This document shows, piece after piece, positions 13,101 to 25,100 of a stretch of 64,000 bases of DNA (the first letter of the stretch is position 1; each line of letters begins with the position of its first letter). The notes beneath the pieces were generated by a model that ran no database searches, had not been told where the DNA came from, and saw only the letters and a list, made by a program, of their open reading frames with translations. The DNA comes from Topomyia yanbarensis (lineage: Eukaryota; Arthropoda; Insecta; Diptera; Culicidae), in NCBI RefSeq assembly GCF_030247195.1, contig NC_080671.1, positions 426,808,539-426,872,538 of the forward strand. The letters run 5' to 3'. The position numbers and the translations under genes are program-made.

Positions 13101-16100
13101 AAGCTATTGTGGTGGTGATTTTTGCCACTGTAGTTGTCATTGGAGGTACTGTTTCCTCTTCAGGTCTAGCCGTAGTGGTTGTAATCGGTGCCGGAGTAGT
13201 AGTAGAAGTGGTCGTGGTTGTGGTGGTGGTTGTAGTACTCTTCATAGGTCTTCGACCCCTGGTACGCATGGACTCGAATCTCGTAACCATCATAGATTCT
13301 GTTGTTGTTTCTATTCGTTTCATTATCGGAGACACTGGCGAATAAGTGGTCACAGGAATATCTTCCAAGGTAGTGCTAGCCTCGATCTTGCCAGGAGTTG
13401 TACGTCTAGGGAGAGCGAACTTTTGGTTTTCGTCTACATTTTCGCTGACTTCATATCCACGGGTGGGTCTCATCGTTGTCACGACCGGAGCTACCCTGAC
13501 GTTGAAAGCTGTAGTTGTTTCATGGATGAAATTTGTTAATTCTGGCCGTTTCGTAGTTTCGATTGTGATCTTATCACGCTCTTCAAACTTGAAGTCTTCA
13601 AGTTCATCAACCTCTGCTGCAGGAGTTGTAGAAGTCGTAATGACAGCAACATTCACTTTGGGCGCTTCTGTTACTAATTCTGTGGTCGCTTCCGGGATTA
13701 CCTCTGTTACAGCAGAAGTGAGTCTGTTCTCCTCACTCAAAGCATCAAAGTTTCCTGAAGTCTTATTTGCGTACTTCCGCCGGTCAATCAGTTCGGCCTT
13801 GAGATCCACTTCTCCACTGGTTGGTCTCACATATGAACCGTTGGCAAAGTCAGCATCCTGAACAATCATAGCCCAGTCCATCAACTGCTTCAGTGTGTTA
13901 TTTGCAACCACATTCTCGTTATCATCGCGTACTACCTCCACGGCTTCCGCAGCCGACTGTCCGGTTTTACTAGACGTTCGCTCAACAATCCGCATACCGG
14001 CCAAAGCCCACGCAGCTCCATTGATGTCATTATCCTCGGTCGCCCCAAACTGATCCAAAAACTTACCTTTCTTCCCCTTCGTAGTCAACCCACCGGTTTG
14101 GTTTCGCACCTCGTTAGAAACTACCTCGTAATCGGTGCTCTCCACCTCGGAACGGTCCAACCGTACCGTTCGGTTACTTTCCACCGTATGGTTTTGGCCT
14201 CCGATGACCGGGGAATCAGGAACGACAATCTCGTTCGTTTCGGCTATCGCCGCCGCCGCCACCGGTAGTTCGGTTGCCTTTTCCTCGAATACAAGCGATT
14301 CCAGGGTGGTGGTTGCTTCCCAAATGCCAGCCGGAAGCTCCGTCGTGACTTCAGCGGATTGTTCCGCGAAGAATTGTTCCCGTGCGGAACGGGATTCCCC
14401 AAGCGAGATGCCACCATGGGAGTAGTTTGATGGGGAGATGTATCTGCAAAAGGGAGTTGAAAAACAGAATGATTACATTCATAGTCGAGCGAATTTGCGT
14501 TCAAGCTTTCACTTTCTTTAAATACAATTAGCTTCATTGAAGGTCACTTTCTCGCTTCCAAAAAAAACGAAAACAACCACACAAACCATAACCATAAGGG
14601 AGAAAAACAAAACATTATTCGAATTTTCCCGAATCGGTAGGTAATGAACAAATTGTCCGAAAACAGCGAAATGTTTAATTGCCTCCCCCTGTCTGACCCC
14701 GCATACTGAACCAATCAGATCGAGTTCATCGGAGCTCATTTTGATGGGGGCCTCCTTCAAAACTGGCTGGAGTCTAATGAAGATGCTCAGGTGGAAAAAA
14801 AATTAAAGACCTCTCAAATGATACCGCATCAGGTGTTGGTCGGTGGGCGCATTGAGGCACGTTTTGTTGGCCTAGGTTGGCATCAATTTCACTCATCACG
14901 TGGATAGCCGGAAAGTTGAACGAACGAACATTGAACTGGCTGAATCTACAACTAATGTTGGCGCGGGGTCAGTTCGCTCCGCCGATAGATAATCTCTTTG
15001 TGTTCAATTTCCTAATCGCTGAACGTTGCTATACGTGTAATTTGGACCGACGCAGCATTGTGCGTGGTTATTTTCTCTGGTACAGTTGAGAGTATGCGAG
15101 GAACGAATGCGAGAAGGAAATTGGTCAAATACGGTAGTTTGTGCCAATTTCTCCACAATAGATACAGAAAATAGTCTTAGGTAGAAGAAAAACGTTTTGG
15201 AGTAAAATCAATTTATTTATTTTCGAAAACCGATTTTTTTTATTCGGAGGAACATTACTTCATTGGGCTTGAGCTTAAGTGGTTATGCGCACCTTTAAAC
15301 TGTGAAAAAATCAGTAGGCTTCGTCTTCTTTAACCCCTTCATGGCCATGTTGTTTGTGGACTACAACATTTTTAAACTGCTATAATTTTTGATTGAAGCA
15401 AGATTTGGTCCCATAAACAAGTAAGGTTAATAAATGTGACTATTGCCTTTCATTTGAGTATTAACAGTTACAAAGATCAGCTCTAGAACTGTAGTTATTG
15501 CAATTATTCTGATGGGATTTCGATGAAGCAGTGCTGCCAGCAACAGTTTACGTTGACCTAGGAAAATTAATTTTTCATATATCTTCGATATGTTGCAATA
15601 TTATTGAAAACTGATGATACTTTTCATTTTAGACTGACTTTGGCTACGTTTTCCCCGCAATTGGACTATTGCAAATATTCTAGGAGAATTGTGTTGACCT
15701 TTAGAAGGTAAAAATTGAGCAGCTTCTAGCACTGTGAGGGAAGCACTTATCTTTATGAAAAAAGCTTTTATTAAGCATTTCTTAATCTCACCGTTTTCAA
15801 GGAAAAATAGTTTTGAAATCCTACATGCACTAGAAAAAAGTTGGGCATGAAAGGGTTAAAGTGCAGAGTACGAAGTCGATTTTATAAATTTTTATATAAG
15901 ATGGTAAATAAAAATAACTTTATTAAATGAATTAACAGGTCCCATATATTTTATTTTTATTCAATTTCCATGTAATAATGCCACGATTTAACGCAATTTT
16001 CTCAAATTTTCAGGGTAAAATATTGAAAACTGAGCGCTTGACACTAAATTTCCGGAGGCGCCTCGACGTGAAGATGTTTTGTGGCGTACATCATAACTCG

Positions 16101-19100
16101 AAATCTACTGAACCAATCGTTTGGAAATTTTGCACAGTTCTTCTTAACATTATTCTCCGGGTAAGGATGGAAGCTCTTATTGATTTTCTCGATTTTTGAA
16201 TTTTTTCTTAGCATTTTAAAGCCAAACATCCGATTTTCAGTAAAATATCGGTTAACATGTTATTTTTTTTCGAGATTTGTCCTACTGAAGCTGTAGAGCT
16301 AGGGTCTCGGCAGAGCAGCCCGTCAGAATCACTCGCTACAATTGCAGACGAGACTGCAAATGTCACCCACTAAAACACTATTTAAGGGACCACTTCAATG
16401 AAAGACATACACTGACAGCGGAAGTATTCTAGGAACACTGTTGGATTTTGACAAGACACGTTGAGTACAAAATCAAGGGTTACTTTTGAAAATGTCTTTT
16501 GTAATAACCCATATTCATAACATCCATGCAAAATTCAGCCGGAAGATAAGACATAATTCTAGCTGGTTCCAGTTAGTATTCCGGATCCAGTGGCACAACC
16601 GTTTCTAATTACAATCAATTGTGTCACTGGAGCCGGAATACTAACTAGAAGTAGTCCGACTGGATGCTCAGCAAATATGAAAATGTTGTACACGCTAGCA
16701 CACAAACTTTATAATTGACATTTTCTATTATTGGTAGATATAGAAATCCAACATCGTTTGAAGGTACTGCAAATATACAGAACAATTCCAGGACAAGTTC
16801 TGATTCTCCTCCTTCTTATAATCCTACCTATTCACGTCTGGAAGCTATGACAACTGGCTCATGGGACCAGTGCTATACCAGAATTACTCTTTCCAATTAT
16901 TTCGCAGCCGATTGTTGCTTGCCATACAAACCTAAAGTCTAAAGTGCTGATGTCCTTTACTGTCTCAAGAAGTCGTCACCAAACAACTCGGCTCATGCCC
17001 GTACGTCTTCAATCACAAATAGCATGAAAATTTTGCAAAACGTATTCATTCTGGTCAATCTTTCTTGGACGCTGCACCTTTATCTGTGGAGCCCATTTCG
17101 CGAACTTTTTCTACTTGGTTCTTATTAGACATTTCGAGCACACTGCAGCGACGGATGGGGATGATGGGATATTGTGATTCGTTGATCATACACCGTCTCC
17201 TTGTTTCGTCATCTATGAACTCCACCATAAACGGTCTACAATATCTTCCGCATGAAAATTTTGGTCCTATATTAACTTAGTCTAGGTTTTGTGGTAGTAT
17301 TTGATAAGAATTTTGTTGATGATATCTTTTGCGCACTCGAGATATTTTTCACTTATGAAGTTGTATCTCAATCATCAACTGATTTCTGCCAAACAACCTG
17401 TAAGTGATTTAGTTTTTATTTCAAGGTCCATAAGCATTGTTGGTTCGGCTTGAGAACTGATTTATGAAAATATCGTATATCTGACACCTACAGATTCAAC
17501 TGGAATAATATTGGCCAATGCATCAAAAATCGTATACAGGAACTAAAATTAATTTCATTTGGAACTTGATTGGCTAATCTCTTAAGAATTCGAGGATATC
17601 TGGACAATTCCAGGTCCTCTGTTCAATTCAATTCTCGTTCATTCAATAAGTATAAATCTCGGTCTCGTACCGCATTGAATTTTAGAAACAATAATGCATT
17701 ATTATAGAAGCTTGCTAAGTGGCTTATGAATTCAAGAGAAAAGCTTTCTTCCTTATCCCTCCAGCTGACGCGTCATTGTAGGGGAGACTGAGGAGACTTG
17801 ATACCCGGGGAGACTTGATCCCATCATTGTAACTCAAAGGCGGATCAGAATACATTAATCGAATATACAAGAAATTTGCGCAGCTTTATCTAAACATAAG
17901 TTTCTTTAACACAAAAAAATAAATTGGACATGTGTTACCGAATTTTTACCGATTCAAAGAAAAAAATGTCAGGAGAACTGAAGATTTATTTTCTAAATTT
18001 TCAAACTTTTATATAATTGATAAAGTCACCCACTATATACTATACTTTTGCATACAGAATTACAGGAGAATGCCAATTATATGAATACGTTATGATTGAG
18101 CTGATTTTTTTGTTCAACTATACTTGTACTAAAGTTTGCTGAAATAGATGCTATGGGTTCACTTGATCCCTTCAAATTCGTGGAGATTTGATCCCCTTCG
18201 CCATGCTTCATACACACCACTGAAAATAACCAAATTCACACCAGAACAATTGAAGTCATTGTTGCCATAAAATAACAAAAAAATACTGTCAAAAATGAAC
18301 GCTTCATCGTACAGAAACTTAACGGTAATTGTTTACTACAGTATACGTAGCAACCATGCTTCCCACATTTGACGTTCCTCAACCATAATAACGACAGCTT
18401 TCAAATAATTGCACAGAGATTTGGGGAATTCGTAAAAAAATCTTGTGAGAGATGCGTAATATGTAGTAACAAAAATAGTAATATGTAATCACAACAATTT
18501 AATCAATACCACAATACATATATAACATTGAATGGGGTTAGGTACCTATTTTTGTCCTATTAGGGAGGGTACCACATTATTTCATCATTAATTTTATTAT
18601 TTCAGCTTCTTTGCTTTGTAATAAGGAGCCATTAGGAGCCATAATTTCGATTACAGAGGTTTTAGCCTTAAGGTCATTCGCCTCTTTTAAGAGCCAATAT
18701 AATAACAAAATTGTCTTGAGAATGGTGGTCTTCTGTTTGAGCGCAGCAAAAACTCTAATCGAGTACCCCAATTATCGCAACACCATTTGAGCCAAAGCGT
18801 TGAGCAAAGATGGCAGACGCTGTTCTAACCAAAGGCTTCAGATTGGTAGGATGATAATAGAAACAGGGTAAAAATAGGCTTATTACCCTACATGCTCTTA
18901 TAAACACGTTTTCAAAAAATAATCAAGTGTCCCCAAATTAGGGATCGAGTCTCCACTAATCAAAGAATTTTCCAGCTTTTGTTGTTTTCCAAAAATGCTC
19001 ATGGCTCATGTCCAGTATAATATTTCCATGTAATTTTTTTATGATTATTAGTCAACCCTAGAAACAATATAAAACTACAAAAAATACATAGTTTTTGTAT

Positions 19101-22100
19101 CATTCCACGGAGTAGGATTGAAAAATAAAAAAGGGGATCAAGTCTCCTCAGTCTCCCCTATATATTTGCAACCACATGAATCTCCAAGACAATTTCACCT
19201 CGATTTCAGAACACTGTGTACTGAGTGCACTACGCGACCGCATTGAGTGTTTCGTCAGAGTTGGTCAGCCTAATCATACCTAAGCTGACTCGTTATGACG
19301 TTTCTTCTGTCAACCATACGACAGAGGAGCATAATCATACACTATGCTCATGCACATATACGGACAAAATCGTCGAAGTTGCAGTGCGAGGAAGCACTGT
19401 AGTCCATATCGCTTGTTACGAGCAGTTTTCCATAAAAAATATAAAAGGTGCCTATTGCTCATGCTTGCTGTTTTATATTACCGTTAGTGCTCATGTAGTC
19501 TACTCAACATTGGGCTTTAGTTGAATCTTAAAAATCAACTTCAAAATTTCTTCATTTTCCACCGCATCGATTCTCTAAAGTTGGTATAAACCCTTTTCAA
19601 TTTGCCTCCTAGACATCAAGTTTGACGCCAAGGGAAGTCATGTCATTTTTATCAACAAACAAGCGAATCTATAGCTAGCTGGCCATGGGATTTGATTTTG
19701 TGCAAAATGTATTCACACTGTATGAAACGATCGAAAACAAATATGTAGTCAATTATACTGGTATGTGTACATTATTTTATTTCATGGAAATGAGGAAAAT
19801 TCTTACCTACATTGTTTTTTCCGAAATAAAACCTACTCTCGATAATTTATTTCACATGCACTCTTGACTATAATGTAATGTTAGGCCTTCGAAATGTTGG
19901 ATATTCAATTTTGACCACATTTCAACGAATTTCACACAGCGCACACAAATCTTTGCGTATGCCATAGTGGTGCCGAAGTGCATGTAAACAAACATGCATT
20001 TACAAAAAGCTTCCGGACAGGAAATTCCGGTTCCAGTGGCATTTTTCACGGAACTGTGAATTGTAAAAGTTTCCTCTACTTATCACGAAGGGATCAAGAT
20101 ATGTTCAGTGTTTTCTATGATGTAGTTACGTAGATAACTTATCCAGAGAGCTGCAGTATCAGAAAGCGCCGTAATGGAACGATCTGCACCGCATTCCAAA
20201 TTCTTCGGACAGGAAATTTTCACAACCACACAATATTCTGTTTGGACGAGTATTTTTAAATGTTTGTTACACTTTGTTTTAGGTATTGAAGAAAATTGGA
20301 CGCAATTCTGATTGCCACAACAGAGGAAAAATCAAATAATACAGGTGCGGCATTACAACAGTCCATATTGAAGTGGTCCGTTAAGGTCAATTGCGGCGGC
20401 CCATGATACTGAATGTGATATTTATTGTATGGTACAGATATGTGCGGGCATATGGATTTCGCAATCGCGTGTATAATCGCGAAGAGCTCGAGCCTTTGTA
20501 CGTTTACGTCTCCGATTGCATGTGCATTTGTATGCGGCGTATGCTAACGTGTATGTAGCTTCGCGAGTATAAATTATATTTTATGACCGTGTGTCCATTT
20601 GCATATTCACGTGTGTTCTTGGATGATAGCGCGCGGACCGGGAATCTGTTACTTAGTTTTCGGTGTACTGTTCAGATGCTAGTAGAAAGTAAGTTCTTCT
20701 ATGCACTAGTTCCCAGTCATGTCGCCTTGGGACGTGTTGTCTAGTGAATATGATCTTTACTTCTTGATTGATTCAACTGAATGTATGGAACTCAGTGACT
20801 AGAGTAGAGGGTAAATATTTCCGAACATGACCGATTCATGATCGCGCGAACACGGGCGTTTGCGGGTTCGCGTTTGAGACCGCGTTTGTAACTTCATAAG
20901 ATCACCTCATTGTTGGGATGTTATCAAGTTTGCGCGATCGCGGGCGTAGCTGTGCCTGGATGATCGCGAAGGGCTTAAGCGTTTGTCTCGTATGCTCACG
21001 TCTATGTGACTTTGCATGTATAAATTCGATTTTATAACCATGTAGCCATTCACATATTCGCGTGTGTTCTTGGATGGATGGTCACGCGGACCGTCATTCT
21101 GATATTTAGTTTTCGGTGTACGGTTCAGATTCTGACGGTGTACGGTTTCTGATTCCCTTTCAAAATCTGAACCGTACACCAAAAATTCCCGGTCATGTCG
21201 CCATGGAACGTTGTGTCTAGTGGATATGACAGCTTTTTTTAATTGGTTCACTAGAAGGCATGGACCTAGACTTCTTGTACCGAGGATAGAGACTTCCGAA
21301 AGTGATCGATTCATGATCGCACGAGCGCGGGAGATTGTAGGTTCACGCTTGAGACCGCGTTTGAATGGTTATAAGAGTTGAGCTTGTTGGATGTTATCAT
21401 GTTTGCGAGAATGCGGGTGTAAATTGCGTGGTTGATCGCGCAGGGTTCAAGCATTTGTATGTTAACTTCGTGTGTATACATTTTTATAACCGTGTAGCCA
21501 TTCGCATATTCGCATGTTCTGGGATTCAATCGCGGATCGTGAATCCGATACATAAGTTTTAGTGTGTGGTTCAGATGCTAGAAGAGAGTGAGTTCTACAA
21601 TTTCACTCGAGTTCCCAGTCATGTCGCAATGGAACGTGTGTCTAGTAAATATGAGCGATATGTTTTGATTGTCCAACTGATTGCAAGAGGCTAGGCTGCT
21701 TGAACCGAGGGCAGAGAATTTAAACGTGGCAAATTTATGATCACTCGCGCAGTGAGTTAATGCTTGAGACATCGTTTGTAAATTTTTAAGTTCTAAAACG
21801 TTCGCTAAATTACCGGGGTGTTTTAATTTTGACGAGATCGCGAGCGTAAGTATGTGTGGGTGATTGAAATTTCATCTTTGTCTTTGAGACCGTCAATTGT
21901 GTTGGTGAGTGTTACGATGATCTAATTTAAAATATAGTATTAAAAGGAAACATAACATGCCGAACAAAGACTAAAGAATGCAAAGAGATTAATTAGAAGT
22001 GCATAAATTGATCGATATTATTTTTGGTATACATGAGTAGTGGAAAAGCAAACTACTAGAACTACAGAAAAGTAATGAAGCAGAAGAAAAGCACACATGT

Positions 22101-25100
22101 AACATGCAATCAAACTACTTGAACTCATCTAAATACTAGAAAATGATAATTGTATTCTATTTATCCAATCCGATCCGAACTTACCGAATGCATCGAATCG
22201 AATGCACAAATTGAACAACGGAAGGATTAGCCACTACTCTATCATATACGCCAGTTCGGAATCCATTCCCTGACCCAGCTGTCACAAATACTCAGACAAA
22301 CACATACACAGATAGACATACGACTAGCAAATAACAATTGAACACTAGTACTAAAAACTACAATTATTATAAAACGACCACAAAGAGGTTTTTACTGTGC
22401 ACGATGATGAAGTCGACCGATAAATCGACACACAATGACCCCTACTGCGAGCCGTGTCCACCAACACTTCCATTAAACTCTGGAACAATGCATGCAAACA
22501 CGGCACACAGCAATAGTCAATCCATGCCACACACACCCGCTTGATAAAATTAGTTTGCGGAAAGATAATATTGAGCTAATACTAATTGAGCTAACTAAAT
22601 ATTATACGGACCCCTTCTGAATCTGCCGCTGGTTTCACGTGTTTCAGCTTCAACGCATAGCATCTCAAGTTCATGGCTGTCGATCCATTGCATGTATGTG
22701 TAAATCAACGTATCGTCGTTTGGGCAAATGAGAAAGGCGCAATTGCACCACTAGGTGGATTAAAACAGGTTTTTATACGTCAAAAAGACAACACGAATAT
22801 TTATCAGCTTTGAATCGCTAAATTTGAAAATTTCTTAAAGGACGAACACGAAATTATTGCGACACATTCAACAGGGCATAACTTTTTTACCATTGGGTAA
22901 AAATCAACCAAATTTTGCACACTTTCTCATTGATATGTATTTTTTTTTTTTTTTTATTCAATTCGTTTATTTGATAGGCACAAATGCGTTAGCTTGGCGG
23001 TGCCAAATTCTTTTGTTTTTACATTTTGGATATCTTAAAACTAGGAGGTTACAATGTTGAAATATTTTTTTTTATACAAGAAAAAAAAAAAAGTTTACAG
23101 CTATCTTAAGACTAGAAATAAGATTCAATATACAAGAGAGGGCCAAAAGATTTTTTTATGAAAAATTTTAAAACAAGGGATTCAGTTTGATATACAAGAG
23201 GGGGAGTAATAGTATTTTACGAAATATTTTACAGTTATCTTAAAACTAACAAAAGGTGGAACAAATATTTATGAGAAATTTCACAGATATCTTAAAACTA
23301 GGGATACAATTCTATTTACAAGATGGAGGACAAGAGTTTCAATAAAGAGTAAAAATTACAGCTATCTTAAAACTAGGAATACAGAAATCAAATTTGATTT
23401 TTTAACGAAGACTTATGCTTGGTCAAGATATTTCAGAGGGGGGCCTATTTCCACATCAGTGTAGCAGCAGGTGTGTCGAGGACAGGGGAGAGAAGACGTA
23501 TATGGTGACAGGGAAAGAAGAGCAAAACTTGCAACTATCGCGCAAACGGGAGATCAGCGAAACAAATTTGCGCCTCAGTCTAGTAAGTCGTCGAGTACCG
23601 GGTTGGCGGATGGTATTATTCGGACCCGCGGGGAATCCTTAAAAAGTCATCGGACATCAAGTCGCTCTCGCTTCAGTTTCCTTCTATGCAGGCGTAGTGG
23701 TAAAGGCGACGGCGGTTACATAGTGGCACTCTGCAGCTGATCGGTTCCACAAGCAAGAGGAAATTTCTAAAAACAAGAAATAAAAGAGAGGGGCTAAATT
23801 GGGATATTTATCGTTTTAATGAAATTGTAAATAAGGGACATATAGGGGAGATCGCGATTTGCTAGCATATCCCGGACTGGGACATTGGGTGGTCTACCTC
23901 GGGCCCGAAGGGAATCCTTTAACAGAGACCTGGCGTCACAATACTCGGCACAAACCCAGACAACGTGGTCGATGTCGTGATAACCCTCGTCACAAGCGCA
24001 CAGACTACTCTCCGCAAGCCCAATACGCCGCAAATGTGCATGCAACGTGTAGTGGTTAGACATGAGCCGGGACATTACACGAATAAAATCCCGACCCACA
24101 TCCATCCCCCTGAACCAAGGCTTCGTTGATACCTTCGGGATAATGGAATGTAGCCATCGTCCAAGTTCACCATTGCTCCATGAGGTTTGCCAACTGTTGA
24201 GTGTCCTCTGACGACAAATACTAAAAAATTCGTTGAAGCAGATTGGTCTTTCGTATATGTCACCATTTAATGCGCCCACCTTTGCTAATGAGTCGGCCTT
24301 TTCATTGCCCGGGATAGAGCAATGAGAGGGGACCCAAACAAAGGTAATCTGGTAAGATTTTTCAGATAACGTATACAAGGACTCCCGTATCTTCCCCAGA
24401 AAATACGGGAATTGTTTTTTGGGCTTCATCGCACGAAGAGCCTCGATAGAGCTGAGGCTGTCCGAGATGATGAAGTAGTGATCTGTGGGCAGAGTGTCGA
24501 TGATCCCAAGGGTGTACTGAATAGCAGCTAATTCTGCGACGTAAACTGAAGCGGGATCATTGAGCTTGAATGAAGCGGTGATAGTATTATTGAAGATACC
24601 GAAGCCAGTGGACCCATCGAGATTCGATCCGTCAGTGTAGAACATTTTGTCACAGTCGACTTCACGGAATTTATTATAAAATATATTGGGGATCACTTGA
24701 GGGAGTATATGGTCCGGTATTCCACGAATCTCTTCCTTCATGGATGTGTCGAAGAATACAGTAGAATCAGAAGTATCTAGAAAACGGGCATGGTTGGGAT
24801 TATACGAAGAAGGATTGATGCTCTGTGCCATGTAGTCGAAGTACAAGGACATAAAAGGGGTTTGAGAATTAAGCTCGACGAGTCTTTCGAAGTTTTCAAT
24901 CACCAACGGGTTCAAGATATCGCATCGAATGAGCAATCGATATGAGAGTTCCCAAAATCGATTTTTCAACGGGAGAACGCCCGACAGCACTTCGAGACTC
25001 ATCGTATGGGTCGACTGCATGCACCCTAAGGCGATACGCAAACAACGATACTGAATTCTTTCGAGTTTGATGAAATGTATGTTCGCCGCGGAGCGAAAGC

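Noticed and set aside
13028..13861. Long plus-strand open frames opposite exon 3
   Set aside because: They are the reverse complement of the Thr/Ser codon runs of the phosphatase ectodomain and have no independent coding signature.
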